64,000 bases of DNA, from NCBI RefSeq assembly GCF_001485435.1, contig NZ_BCMS01000002.1, positions 10,763 to 74,762 on the forward strand. Reading direction: 5' to 3'. Position numbers and translations under genes: made by a program. Position 1 is the first letter of the stretch; every line of letters starts with the position of its first letter. A model generated the notes under the pieces. It made no database searches and had not been told where the DNA came from. It worked only from the letters and a program-made list of their open reading frames with translations. Below are positions 53,846-62,850 of the stretch, in pieces. The DNA comes from Deinococcus grandis (GTDB lineage Bacteria; Deinococcota; Deinococci; Deinococcales; Deinococcaceae).

Positions 53846-54586
53846 CTACGTCCGCTCGGCGGCGCTGAGCGCCTCGCCCGCCTCGCTGCGCGTCAGTTCC
53901 AGCGCCAGATGCAGACCCAGCTGCCGCCGGGGTTCGTCCAGGTCAGGCAGCATGGCGCGCAGCTGCTCCAGGCGGTAGTACACCGTCTGCCGCCGCACGC
54001 CCAGCCGCCGGGCGGTTTCGGCCATGTTGAAGTTCGTGGTCAACAGGGCGTCCAGCGTGCCCAGCAGCGTCGAGCGGGGCCGGGCGGGCAGGTTCAGCAG
54101 CGGCCCCAGCTGCGCGCGCAGGAACGCCACGCTGCGGCCCGTCTCGGCCAGCGCGTCGAGCAGCGGCGCGAGGCTCGGGTCCAGCGCCGGGCCGCCGTGG
54201 TTCAGGATGCGGGCGTGCGCCGCGCGGGTCAGGGCCGCGAAACTCACCTCGGACCGGAACACGATCAGCGGCAGCCCGTGCAGGCGCGACGCGCCCAGCA
54301 GCGCGGGCGGCACGTCGCGGAACACCTGCACGAGTTCCAGCGCCAGCCCGTGCGCGCCCCGCTGCGCCAGCGACGCCACGAAGCCCTCCAGTTCGCCGTC
54401 GTTCATGCGGGCCAGCAGCGACCCGGTCGAGAGGAGCAGTTCCCCGCCCGTCAGGAAGCGCGCGGCGTCCGCCACCTCCGACACATGCACCCAGGTCACG
54501 GGTTGCGTCAGGTGCGCGTGCCCGCTCACGACCTCCGCGCCCGCGAACGCTGGAAGCGTCAACAGTTCCGCCAGCGTCGGCAACAT
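53846..54586 (-). CDS. PucR-family regulator
   Basis: 246 aa. N-terminal PucR domain about 1-120 (LPTLAELLTLPAFAGAEVVSG, WVHVSEVADAARFLTGGELLLSTG) and C-terminal HTH_30 (LLGTLDALLTTNFNMAETARRLGVRRQTVYYRLEQL); the middle domain of longer members is missing. Such proteins commonly regulate purine/pyrimidine catabolism. ATG 54586 is preferred because of GGAGG five bases upstream; in-frame ATGs at 54613 and 54634 are alternatives. Confidence 0.85.
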   Translation of the reverse strand: MLPTLAELLTLPAFAGAEVVSGHAHLTQPVTWVHVSEVADAARFLTGGELLLSTGSLLARMNDGELEGFVASLAQRGAHGLALELVQVFRDVPPALLGASRLHGLPLIVFRSEVSFAALTRAAHARILNHGGPALDPSLAPLLDALAETGRSVAFLRAQLGPLLNLPARPRSTLLGTLDALLTTNFNMAETARRLGVRRQTVYYRLEQLRAMLPDLDEPRRQLGLHLALELTRSEAGEALSAAERT

Positions 54587-54647
54587 CGGATCCTCCAGTC
54601 GAACAGGGGTCATGGTGACTTCAGTGTGCGTCATGGCGGATGAGCTG

Positions 54648-55886
54648 TCAGATGCCTTTCGCAATCCAGTCCATGGTGCGGGTGGTGAGTTCATCCAGGG
54701 CCTGCACGCTCAGGGCGAGGTGGTCCTCGCGGGTGTCCTCGATCCTGTTGTGGCTGATGCCGCGCAGGGACTGCACGAACAGCATGACGGTGGGCACGCC
54801 CGCGCGGGCGACCTCGGCGGCGTCATGGAGCGGCCCGCTGGGCAGGCGGTGCGAGGTGGGCGTGACGGTCAGGATGCTGGCCTCGGCCGCGTCGATGAGC
54901 ATGGGGTGGAACGGGATGGGTTCGATGTTCCAGAGATACCCGAAGGTGACGGTGCAGCCTGCGTCCTGTGCGAACTGCGTGGCGGCGTCCTGCGCGTCCT
55001 GCCACATGGCGGCCAGCTTGTCCGCGTCGAGGTGCCGCTGGTCGAGGGTGAGTTCGCAGGTCTCGACGACGCTGGTGACGATGCCGGGCAGGGTCCTGAC
55101 GCTGCCGACCGTGCACACGCCCCCGTGCCGCGCGGCGATGTCGTAGATGGCCTGCCCGAAGCGTCCGGCGGCGAGGAACGCGTCCCTGCGGACGTTCATG
55201 GGGGTGCTGCCGCTGTGCGCGGCCTGCCCGTGGAAGGTGACCGTGTGCCGTTCGACGCCGACGGTGCCGAGGACCGCGCCGAGGGGCAGGTCCAGGTGTT
55301 CGAGGACGGGCCCCTGTTCGATGTGCAGTTCGAGGTACGCGGCGGCGTCCCTCAGTTCCGCGCGGGCGTCCGGGGCATCCGCGAGGGTGATTCCGACGCG
55401 GCTCAGGGCGTCTTCGAGGCTCACGCCGTCGCGGTCTTTCAGTTTGCGCATCTCGGTCACGTCGAGTTTGCCGCCGGCAGCGCTGGACCCGTACAGGCTG
55501 CGGCCGAAGCGCGCGCCTTCCTCGTCGGCCCAGTCCACGAGTTTCAGCGTGACGGGCGGCCGCCCGGCGTACTGCTCATTGACACGGCGCAGGACCTCCA
55601 GGCCCGCCAGGACGTTCAGGCACCCGTCCAGCCACCCGCCGTTCGGGACCGAATCGAGGTGCCCGCCGATCAAAAGGGCGCGGTCACTCTCGCCGGGCAG
55701 GGTCGCCCACCAGTTCCCGGCGGCGTCCATGTGCTGCGTGACGGGCAGCGCGTCCAGTTTCTCCTTCAGGAACGCGCGGGCGGCGACCCAGGTGTCCGTG
55801 AACGCCACCCGCTGCGCGCCGTGCTCGTCCCCGGTCAATTCACGCAGGGCTTTCAGTTCGTCGATGGTCCGTTGTGGATCAAGCAT
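54648..55886 (-). CDS. Zn-dependent N-carbamoyl amidohydrolase (beta-ureidopropionase type)
   Basis: 412 aa, M20/allantoate amidohydrolase family. Metal ligands in IGGHLDSVPNGGWLDG (His, Asp), DWADEEGARFG (Glu) and YLELHIEQGP (His). Expected reaction: N-carbamoyl-beta-alanine to beta-alanine, CO2 and ammonia, third step of reductive pyrimidine degradation. N-carbamoyl-L-amino acid hydrolysis is an alternative. AAGGAG before ATG 55886. Confidence 0.9.
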   Translation of the reverse strand: MLDPQRTIDELKALRELTGDEHGAQRVAFTDTWVAARAFLKEKLDALPVTQHMDAAGNWWATLPGESDRALLIGGHLDSVPNGGWLDGCLNVLAGLEVLRRVNEQYAGRPPVTLKLVDWADEEGARFGRSLYGSSAAGGKLDVTEMRKLKDRDGVSLEDALSRVGITLADAPDARAELRDAAAYLELHIEQGPVLEHLDLPLGAVLGTVGVERHTVTFHGQAAHSGSTPMNVRRDAFLAAGRFGQAIYDIAARHGGVCTVGSVRTLPGIVTSVVETCELTLDQRHLDADKLAAMWQDAQDAATQFAQDAGCTVTFGYLWNIEPIPFHPMLIDAAEASILTVTPTSHRLPSGPLHDAAEVARAGVPTVMLFVQSLRGISHNRIEDTREDHLALSVQALDELTTRTMDWIAKGI

Positions 55887-55904
55887 GCGTCTCCTTCGGA
55901 GACA

Positions 55905-56120
55905 GTTGAAAGTTGACGGTTGACAGGTGATGGAACCACCCTCTAGGAGCTCTGGGCTTCCGTTACACGTGTCCGGGAAAAGCGCCAGAACCCGCTCCAC
56001 TTCTGCCCAGAGCTCCTCTTGCCTTCTCGCCCTGCTGCGCAGCTCTGCGAGTCCGCTCGGGGTGCTGATTGCATCATCACCCGGCAGCGACTTATCAACT
56101 TTCAACCATCAACCATCTAC
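55905..56120. repeat. Intergenic composite: inverted heptamer repeats around a palindromic core
   Basis: Left: heptamers of type GTTGANN (GTTGAAA, GTTGACG, GTTGACA) at 55905-55927. Right, inverted: GTTGATG, GTTGAAA, GTTGATA on the minus strand at 56093-56117, touching the TAG stop of the binding protein. Between them is a core (55945-56050) with GAGCTCTGGG / CCCAGAGCTC and a CTGCTGCGCAGCTC tract resembling MITE-B. No gene in this 230-bp gap. Confidence 0.6.
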
Positions 56121-57178
56121 TTCTTCCCGGTGGCTTTTTCCCAGACCTTGTACGTGACGGCGGCGGGGGCCGGGTCGGCTTTCAGGATGCCGAGGCTCTT
56201 GAGCAGGGTCACGTTGGCTTTGTACGTGGCGGGGTCGAGGTACCCGGCGCGGCCCTTCAGGGTGGGTCCGGCGTTGTACAGCTTGGCGACCTCGGTCATC
56301 TGCCACGTCTGGTGGCTGGCGGCGCTGGAGCGCGTGCCGGAGCCCTTGCAGGTGTTGCCGCAGTTCACGAGGACGGTCTGCACGGCTTCCTTCTGGTTCT
56401 TCACGGCGTAGTTCCAGCCTTTCAGGGTGGCGCGCACGAGTTTGGCGGCGACATCCTCGCCGCTCATGCCGCTGCCCTTGAAGTTCCTGTTCGCCAGGGT
56501 GCGTTCGGTGGTGAACATCAGGTCCTCGAGGAGGTTGATGCCGTAGTCGCTGGCGTGGAAGATCTGGAGTTTGTCCAGCGGGTACCCGAGGCCGACGATC
56601 TGGTACACCTCGTTGTAGGTCATGGCGCTGACCAGGTCGACCTTGTCGGGGAAGACGATGCTGGGGTCGAAGGGGTACGTGACGGCCTGCACGCTGGGGT
56701 TGCTGACCGAGGAGTCGAGGCTGGTGGTCAGGCCGTACTTCTTCAGCAGGGCCACCGCCGGGTACTCGTTGCCGCTGGGCCACACGCCCACGCGTTTGCC
56801 CTTGAAATCGGCCGGGGTCTTGAGACCGGCGGATTTCAGGGACACGAGGGTGTACCCACTCTTCTGGAACAGCTGCGCGATGTGCACGACCGGGATGCCC
56901 TGCTGCCGGGCGGTCAGGAGGTCGGTGATCCAGGTGGTGCCGAAGTCGGCGGTGCCGGTGGCGACCGTCTGGATGGGGCTCTGGTCGCCGGTCGGGAGGA
57001 ACTGCACGTCCAGCCCTTCGGCTTTGTAGTAGCCCTTGGCCTGCGCGACGAAGAACCCGGCGAACTGCGCCTGCGGGAACCACTTGAGCTGCACCTTGAC
57101 GGGCACGAGTTTCTGCGCGGAAGCGGGACTGGCGGCGGCGAGGAGCAGGGTGGCCAGGATCAGGGTGCTGCGTTTCAT
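56117..57178 (-). CDS. ABC transporter substrate-binding protein (NMT1/THI5-like)
   Basis: 353 aa with signal peptide (about 1-21, AAASPASA-Q). Fold and motifs of the thiamine-pyrimidine/riboflavin-type binding proteins: VKVQLKWFPQAQFAGFFVAQAKGYYKAEGL, GTADFGTTW, SGYTLVSLKSAGLKTPADFKGKRVGVW. In a pyrimidine degradation cluster the ligand is probably uracil, dihydropyrimidine or hydantoin. GGAGG precedes ATG 57178. Operon with two permeases and an ATPase. Confidence 0.88.
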   Translation of the reverse strand: MKRSTLILATLLLAAASPASAQKLVPVKVQLKWFPQAQFAGFFVAQAKGYYKAEGLDVQFLPTGDQSPIQTVATGTADFGTTWITDLLTARQQGIPVVHIAQLFQKSGYTLVSLKSAGLKTPADFKGKRVGVWPSGNEYPAVALLKKYGLTTSLDSSVSNPSVQAVTYPFDPSIVFPDKVDLVSAMTYNEVYQIVGLGYPLDKLQIFHASDYGINLLEDLMFTTERTLANRNFKGSGMSGEDVAAKLVRATLKGWNYAVKNQKEAVQTVLVNCGNTCKGSGTRSSAASHQTWQMTEVAKLYNAGPTLKGRAGYLDPATYKANVTLLKSLGILKADPAPAAVTYKVWEKATGKK

Positions 57179-57225
57179 GGGAACCTCCGGGGAGTGGGGA
57201 GCGCGTTCGGGTGAAACGGGATCGG

Positions 57226-58200
57226 TCAGGAGCGGCGGGGCAGCAGCCGCGCCTCGGCGGAGCTGACGAGCGCGAAGAAGGCGATACCGGCAATGGACGC
57301 CAGGACGATGGCGGCCCAGACGATGTCCAGCCCGAAGCGGCCCACCTCGATCTGAATGCGGAAGCCCAGGCCGTGCCCGTTCGTGCCGAAGAACTCGGCG
57401 ACGATGGCGGAGATCAGGGCCAGGGTGCTGGCGACTTTCAGGGCGCCGAACACGAACGGCAGCGCGCCGGGCACGCGGACGTCCCGGAAGGTCTGCACGG
57501 GCGTGGCCGCGTAGGTGTGCATCAGGTCGAGGTGCAGTCGCGACGCGCTCTGGAGGCCGCGCACGGCGCCCACCACGACGGGGAACAGGACGGTGACGGC
57601 CACGACGACCGTCTTGCTGGGCCAGTCCAGCCCGACGGCTTTCACAATGACGGGTGCGAGCGCCACGATGGGAATCGAGGAGAACAGCGCGGCGTACGGC
57701 AGCAGGCCGCGTTCCAGGAACCGGAATCGCACGACGAGCAGCGCCAGCGCCAGCCCCAGCACCGTGCCCGCCAGGAAGCCCAGCAGGGCCTCCAGCACGA
57801 AGGTGGTGTACGTGTCCTGAAGCAGGACGGAGCGGGCGGTCCACAGGGCGCTCAGGACGCGGCCCGGCGTGGGGATCAGTCCGGCGGGAACGGCGTAGGC
57901 GCGCAGCAGCGCCTCGGTGCCCAGCACGGCCAGGATCAGCGTGAACGCGGCGGGCAGGGTGCGGGCGGCACGGGATTCGCCCTGCGCCGCGCCGCGCACG
58001 CCCACAGCGCCCACGGCCAGCAGGGCGAGGATGCCCGCCAGCCACGCCCGCGCGTCCGGGGGCGTGCCCTCGCCGGGGGCGGGGAGGGTCAGCGCGGCGA
58101 GCAGCAGGCCCCCCACGCCGACGAGCAGCGCGGCGGCGGTCAGCAGGGCCGCGCCGGGCCGGGCGGCGAGGGTGCGGGCGGGGGTCATCGTCTGGTCCAT
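57226..58200 (-). CDS. ABC transporter permease (SsuC/TauC type) 1
   Basis: 324 aa, about eight hydrophobic segments: two extra N-terminal helices before the six-helix permease core, with EAA-like HLDLMHTYAATPVQTFRDVRVPGALPF. ATG 58200 overlaps the 3' end of the upstream permease by 16 bp. Membrane channel of the pyrimidine-type importer. Confidence 0.88.
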   Translation of the reverse strand: MDQTMTPARTLAARPGAALLTAAALLVGVGGLLLAALTLPAPGEGTPPDARAWLAGILALLAVGAVGVRGAAQGESRAARTLPAAFTLILAVLGTEALLRAYAVPAGLIPTPGRVLSALWTARSVLLQDTYTTFVLEALLGFLAGTVLGLALALLVVRFRFLERGLLPYAALFSSIPIVALAPVIVKAVGLDWPSKTVVVAVTVLFPVVVGAVRGLQSASRLHLDLMHTYAATPVQTFRDVRVPGALPFVFGALKVASTLALISAIVAEFFGTNGHGLGFRIQIEVGRFGLDIVWAAIVLASIAGIAFFALVSSAEARLLPRRS

Positions 58201-59057
58201 GGCGTCACCCACCTCTCCAGCGCGTTCACGAGGGCGACCAGCGTGACGCCCAGCAGCGCGCCGTACGCCATGATCACCCACAGGGCGACCGTGTCACTGG
58301 CGCGCGAGTTCTCGGCGAGCATCTTGCCCAGCCCGGAGAACGAGATGGTGCTGATCTCCGCGACGATGCTGCCCACCAGCGCGGACGTGACCGCCACCTT
58401 CAGCGCCGTGAACAGGTGCGGGAGGCTGGCCGGGAAGCGCAGCAGCCGGTACGTCTGCGCGGGGCTGGCATGGTACGTGCGCATCAGGTCCAGGTGCAAC
58501 GGATCGGCGCTGCGCAGGCCCCGGCTCATGCCGACCGCGACCGGGAAGAACGCGATGTACGCCGCGATGATCGCCTTGGGCAGGAAGCCCTGCACGCCGT
58601 ACTGCCCGAGCAGCACCGCCAGCATGGGCGCGATCGCCACGACCGGGACGGTCTGCGACGCGACCAGCCACGGCAGCGTGGCCCGCTCGAACGCGCGGCT
58701 GGCAACCAGCAGCAGCGCCAGCCCGATCCCGGTCACGGTCGCCAGCAGCAGGCCCAGCAGCGTCTCCCCGGCGGTGACGCCCACGTTGTACGGCAGCGCC
58801 AGGGGCGACGTGACCGGCGTACTCAGGCGCACGAAGCCCTGCGCGAGCTGCGCCGGGGCGGGCACCACCGGGTTGCGCAACTGCGAGGCGCAGGCCAGCG
58901 CCGTCCGGCAGTTCAGTTCCGCGCCGCTCGCCAGGGTCCGCCCCGCCGGGCCGACGTTCGCGGCGAGCATCAGCGGCCAGTACAGCGCCGCCGCGATCAA
59001 CGCCACGATCAGCATCGGGCCCAGACCCGCCACGCGTGAGGGCCGCAGGGTGGTCAC
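58185..59057 (-). CDS. ABC transporter permease (SsuC/TauC type) 2
   Basis: 290 aa, six to seven membrane helices, EAA loop HLDLMRTYHASPAQTYRLLRFPASLP. GTG start 59057 with GAGGA five bases upstream; earlier in-frame ATG (59129) would lie within the heptamer repeats and is rejected. Homologous to, and paired with, the overlapping permease. Confidence 0.87.
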   Translation of the reverse strand: MTTLRPSRVAGLGPMLIVALIAAALYWPLMLAANVGPAGRTLASGAELNCRTALACASQLRNPVVPAPAQLAQGFVRLSTPVTSPLALPYNVGVTAGETLLGLLLATVTGIGLALLLVASRAFERATLPWLVASQTVPVVAIAPMLAVLLGQYGVQGFLPKAIIAAYIAFFPVAVGMSRGLRSADPLHLDLMRTYHASPAQTYRLLRFPASLPHLFTALKVAVTSALVGSIVAEISTISFSGLGKMLAENSRASDTVALWVIMAYGALLGVTLVALVNALERWVTPWTRR

Positions 59058-59069
59058 GGCGTTCCTCTG

Positions 59070-59141
59070 TGAGTGGGCAGTGGTGAGTGGTGAGTGGAAC
59101 AGACCCACGGCCCACTCCCCACTTCCCACTTGCCACTCCCC
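59070..59141. repeat. Inverted heptamer repeats between ABC genes
   Basis: Left arm: GTGGGCA, GTGGTGA, GTGGTGA, GTGGAAC from 59073. Right arm on the opposite strand: GTGGCAA, GTGGGAA, GTGGGGA, GTGGGCC to 59111. Together they can form a long imperfect hairpin between the ATPase and permease genes. Confidence 0.65.
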
Positions 59142-59145
59142 CCGT

Positions 59146-59988
59146 TCACGCGTGCCCCTTCTTGAGCAGTTCGCGGATCTCGGTGGCGAGCGTGAAGAAG
59201 CGGGGGTCCTCGCGGGTGTCGTCGCTGCGGGGGTGGGGCAGGTCGATGTCCACGACGCCCTCGATGCGGCCGGGGCGGGCGGTCATGACGACCACGCGCG
59301 TGCTGAGGAACACCGCTTCCGGGATGGAGTGCGTCACGAAGATCACGGTCTTGCCGGTCTCGCGCCACAGCCGCAGCAGTTCCAGGTTCAGGTGCTCGCG
59401 GGTGATCTCGTCCAGCGCGCCGAAGGGTTCGTCCATGAACAGCAGGGGCGGGTCGAACGCCAGCGCGCGGGCGATACTCACGCGCTGCTGCATTCCGCCG
59501 GACAGCTGCCAGGGGTAGTTCCGCTCGAATTTCTCCAGGCCGACCAGTTTCAGCATCTCGCGGGCGCGGCCCAGGCGGTCCCCGGGGACGTTCATGACCT
59601 CCAGCGGCAGCAGCACGTTCCTGAGCACCGTGCGCCACTCCATCAGCGCGGGCGCCTGGAACACGTACCCGTACTGCCGTTCCCGCCGGGCCTCGTCGGC
59701 GGGGCGGCCCGCGATGAGCAGTTCCCCACCGGTCGGTTGTTCCAGGTCGGCCATCAGGCGCAGCAGGGTGGTCTTCCCGCAGCCGCTCGGGCCGATCAGG
59801 CTGATGAACTCCCCCTTTTGGATGCTGAGGTTGGCGTCCTTCAGCGCGACCGTCTCCCCGCCGGGCACAGGGAAGACCTTCTGCAGGTCGCGGATGGACA
59901 CGATGGGCGGCTCGTTCGGAGGCGGACTGACCTGCGACGGGCTGGTCTGCGCCGCACTGGTCTGGGGGGTGGGGCTGGTGTACGTCAC
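59146..59988 (-). CDS. ABC transporter ATP-binding protein (SsuB/TauB type)
   Basis: 280 aa. Walker A GPSGCGKTT (about 64-72), Q-loop VFQAPALMEWRTV, signature LSGGMQQRVSIARAL, Walker B LLFMDEPFGALD, H-loop FVTHSIPEA. A Ser/Thr/Pro-rich N-terminal tail of about 28 residues precedes the domain. GTG start 59988 with GGAGGA upstream. Energises the two permeases downstream. Confidence 0.93.
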   Translation of the reverse strand: MTYTSPTPQTSAAQTSPSQVSPPPNEPPIVSIRDLQKVFPVPGGETVALKDANLSIQKGEFISLIGPSGCGKTTLLRLMADLEQPTGGELLIAGRPADEARRERQYGYVFQAPALMEWRTVLRNVLLPLEVMNVPGDRLGRAREMLKLVGLEKFERNYPWQLSGGMQQRVSIARALAFDPPLLFMDEPFGALDEITREHLNLELLRLWRETGKTVIFVTHSIPEAVFLSTRVVVMTARPGRIEGVVDIDLPHPRSDDTREDPRFFTLATEIRELLKKGHA

Positions 59989-60026
59989 GGTTCCTCCTTG
60001 AAACTCCGGTCAACCTCGGGCCTGAA

Positions 60027-60055
60027 CCCACTCACCACTTCCGACTTCCCACTTA
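60027..60055. repeat. Heptamer repeat block after hydA
   Basis: Minus strand reads GTGGGAA, GTCGGAA, GTGGTGA, GTGGG, beginning at the hydA TAA stop codon. Same type as the block at 59070-59141. Confidence 0.55.
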
Positions 60056-61417
60056 CCGCCTGAGCAACTGCCCGCGCGACGGGTCGCCCACGAACTCGCC
60101 CCCCTGCACGGCCACCTGACCGCGCACGGTGACGACCTCGGGCCGCCCGTCGATCTCCCAGCCCTCGTAGCCGCTGTAGTCGTTGTTCATGTGGCTGGTC
60201 TGCGCGCTGATGGTGCCGCGGTACGCCGGGTCGTAGATCACGAGGTCGGCGTCGCTGCCCACGCTGACCGTGCCCTTGCGGGGGTACAGGCCGAAGATCT
60301 GCGCGGCGCGGGTGCTGGCAGCGTCCACGAAGCGCTCGACGCTCAGGTTGCCCCGGCTGACGCCCTGGGTGTACAGGACGTTCACGCGGTCCTCGATGGC
60401 CGGAATGCCGTTCGGGATGAGGGTGAAGTTCCCGTCGCCCATGTGCTTCTGCTGCACGTCGAAGGGGCAGTGGTCGGTGGCGACGGTGGCGATGTCCCCG
60501 CGTTCCAGCGCCGCCCAGAGTTTCGGCTGGTTGCCCTTCTCGCGCAGCGGGGGCGACATCACGTACTTCGCGCCCTCCACGCCGGGCCGCTCGGCGTACG
60601 TCCTGTCGAGCGTCAGGTGCGGAATGACGACCTCCACGTCCAGGTTCACGCCGCGTGCGCGGGCGTCCAGCGCCGCCTGCAACGCGCGGGCGTTGCTGAG
60701 GTGCACCACGTACCCGTGCGCGCCCGTCATCTCCACGAACGTCGCGAAGTGCGCCGTGCCCTCCGCCTCCACGCTCTCCGGACGGCTCGGCTCGTGCCAC
60801 TCCGGGCCGGTCTTGCCTTCCGCGAGGAGCTTCTGCTGCAATTCCGCGACCAGATCCGCGTTCTCGCAGTGCGCGGTCACGACCACGCCCATTTCCGCCG
60901 CCAGGCGGCACACCCGGTACAGCGCCGCGTCGTCGATCCCGAACGCGCCCCGGTACGCCAGGAACACCTTGAACGACCGCATGCCCTGACCCACCAGCTC
61001 GCGCAGGGTCGCCTCGGTCCGGTCATCCCAGCGGGTCACGCCGATGTGGAAGGTGTAATCGCAGGCGCTGTTCCCCTCCGCCATGCCCGTCCAGGTGCGC
61101 CAGCCGTCCATCAGGTCCTCACTGCCCGCCGGGGCGAGCATCTCGATGAACGTCGTCGTCCCGCCGATCAATGCCGCCTGCGACCCGGTCGCGTGCGTGT
61201 CCTTCGCGAACGTCCCCATGAACGGCAGGTGGATATGCACGTGCGGGTCGATGAAGCCGGGGAACACGAACTTCCCGCTCGCGTCGATCACGGTGGCCCC
61301 CTCGGGCACCGGGAGGTTCTCGCCGATCTGGGCGATGGTCTCCCCTTCCACGAGCACGTCCGCCCTGAAGCGTTTGCCGTCCGTGACGATCTCGCCGTGT
61401 TGAATCAGTAGGGTCAT
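60053..61417 (-). CDS. hydA: Dihydropyrimidinase (D-hydantoinase)
   Basis: 454 aa, cyclic amidase of the dihydroorotase superfamily. Metal ligands H59 and H61 (DPHVHIHLPF), carboxylated K150 (RSFKVFLAY), then H in TAHCEN, H in VVHLSNARAL and D in VATDHCPF. Opens 5,6-dihydrouracil to N-carbamoyl-beta-alanine, step two of the pathway. ATG 61417; 53 bp after preA. Confidence 0.94.
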   Translation of the reverse strand: MTLLIQHGEIVTDGKRFRADVLVEGETIAQIGENLPVPEGATVIDASGKFVFPGFIDPHVHIHLPFMGTFAKDTHATGSQAALIGGTTTFIEMLAPAGSEDLMDGWRTWTGMAEGNSACDYTFHIGVTRWDDRTEATLRELVGQGMRSFKVFLAYRGAFGIDDAALYRVCRLAAEMGVVVTAHCENADLVAELQQKLLAEGKTGPEWHEPSRPESVEAEGTAHFATFVEMTGAHGYVVHLSNARALQAALDARARGVNLDVEVVIPHLTLDRTYAERPGVEGAKYVMSPPLREKGNQPKLWAALERGDIATVATDHCPFDVQQKHMGDGNFTLIPNGIPAIEDRVNVLYTQGVSRGNLSVERFVDAASTRAAQIFGLYPRKGTVSVGSDADLVIYDPAYRGTISAQTSHMNNDYSGYEGWEIDGRPEVVTVRGQVAVQGGEFVGDPSRGQLLRR

Positions 61418-61470
61418 GTGTGCAGCCTCTCAGTGGGTGGGGTATGGACAGTGCTCGACCGGAGTCCGCC

Positions 61471-62850
61471 TCAGTGGATCTCGATGCCGACTTCTTCGCG
61501 GTAGGCCTGCATGGCGGCCCAGCTCTGGGCGATGTCGGGGCGCTGGGCGGTCAGTTCGTCCCAGGTGATGCTCTGGCGGCCGCTGGGGACGGTGACCATG
61601 GTGATGCAGCCGTCGACGGGGCAGACGTTGGCGCACAGGGCGCAGCCGACGCAGTCGTTTTCGCGGACGACGGGGCGGGGGCGGGTGTCGGCGACCTGTC
61701 GTCCGTTGGTTCTCATGTCGTAGCCGGGGTCGACGGTGACGCCGTCGGGGCTGACGAGGTCGATGCACTGGTGGGCGGTGTCGTTGCAGGCGGCGTAGCA
61801 GAGGTCGCAGCCGATGCATTTGTTCTGGTCGATGCGCGCGACGGACTGGTGGGACAGGTCGAGGCCGCCGAAGGTGCTCATCTGCGGCAGTGATTTGCCG
61901 GTCACGTCGGCGATGGTGTTGAAGCCGTGGTCGTCCATCCAGTTGCCCAGGCCGTCGGTGAGGTCCTCGATGATGCGGTAGCCGTGTTGCATGGCGGCGG
62001 TGCAGACCTGCAACGAGGTGGCGCCGAGGAGGAGGAATTCGGCGGCGTCGCGCCAGGTGGCGATGCCGCCCATGCCGCTGATGGGGACGCCGCTGCGCAG
62101 GACCTGGGGGTCGGTCATGAGTTCGGTCAGCATGTTCAGCGCGATGGGTTTGACGGCGGGCCCCGCGTAGCCGCCGTGCGTGCCGCGCCCGCCGATGCTG
62201 GGAGAGACGAGCAGGGTGTCGAGGTCAACGCGGGTGACGGAGTTGATGGTGTTGATGAGCGAGAGGGCGTGGGCGCCTCCGGCCAGGGCCGCGTGGGCGG
62301 GGTCGACGATGTGGGTGATGTTCGGCGTGAGTTTCACGATGACGGGCAGCCGGGTGACGCTGGTGACCCAGTGGGTGTTCAGCTGGCACATCTCGGGCAC
62401 CTGGCCGACGGCGGCGCCCATGCCGCGTTCGCTCATGCCCTGCGGGCAGCCGTAGTTGAGTTCGATGCCGTCGGCGCCGGTGTCCTCGATCATCATGACG
62501 ATGTCCTTCCAGGCCTGCGGGTCGGCGTCGACCATGGCGGACACGATGACGGCCCGGTCGGGCCAGAGGCGTTTGATCTCGGCGATCTCACGCAGGTTGA
62601 CGTCCAGGGGGCGGTCGCTGATGAGTTCGACGTTGTTGATGGCGAGCATGCGCCGCCCGCCCAGCGTGAGGCTGCCGTAGCGGTTGCTGATGTTCAGGAC
62701 GGGCGCGCCGATGGTCTTCCAGACGGCGCCGCCCCAGCCGTACTCGAAGGCGCGGTGGATCTGCGCGCCACTGTTGGTGGGGGGCGCCGAGGCGAGCCAG
62801 AAGGGGTTGGGGGAGCGGATGCCCGCGAAGTCGATGCTCAGGTCAGCCAT
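61471..62850 (-). CDS. preA: NAD-dependent dihydropyrimidine dehydrogenase, subunit PreA
   Basis: 459 aa. Dihydroorotate dehydrogenase-like FMN barrel (1-320) with catalytic Cys in NYGCPQGMSERGMGA, followed by a ferredoxin domain with two 4Fe-4S motifs, CIGCDLCYAAC and CVGCALCANVCPVDGC. Reduces uracil and thymine to dihydro forms together with PreT. Overlaps preT by 8 bp (ATGGCTGA). Confidence 0.95.
   Translation of the reverse strand: MADLSIDFAGIRSPNPFWLASAPPTNSGAQIHRAFEYGWGGAVWKTIGAPVLNISNRYGSLTLGGRRMLAINNVELISDRPLDVNLREIAEIKRLWPDRAVIVSAMVDADPQAWKDIVMMIEDTGADGIELNYGCPQGMSERGMGAAVGQVPEMCQLNTHWVTSVTRLPVIVKLTPNITHIVDPAHAALAGGAHALSLINTINSVTRVDLDTLLVSPSIGGRGTHGGYAGPAVKPIALNMLTELMTDPQVLRSGVPISGMGGIATWRDAAEFLLLGATSLQVCTAAMQHGYRIIEDLTDGLGNWMDDHGFNTIADVTGKSLPQMSTFGGLDLSHQSVARIDQNKCIGCDLCYAACNDTAHQCIDLVSPDGVTVDPGYDMRTNGRQVADTRPRPVVRENDCVGCALCANVCPVDGCITMVTVPSGRQSITWDELTAQRPDIAQSWAAMQAYREEVGIEIH

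Noticed and set aside
59070..59141. CRISPR-like appearance of repeated short units
   Set aside because: Units are 7 nt without spacers of constant length, and no cas genes occur in the window.
57211..60063. Very long plus-strand open frame (950 codons) across the ABC importer genes
   Set aside because: Lies antisense to four recognisable genes; its translation is repetitive and Gln/Gly/Arg-rich with no domain.
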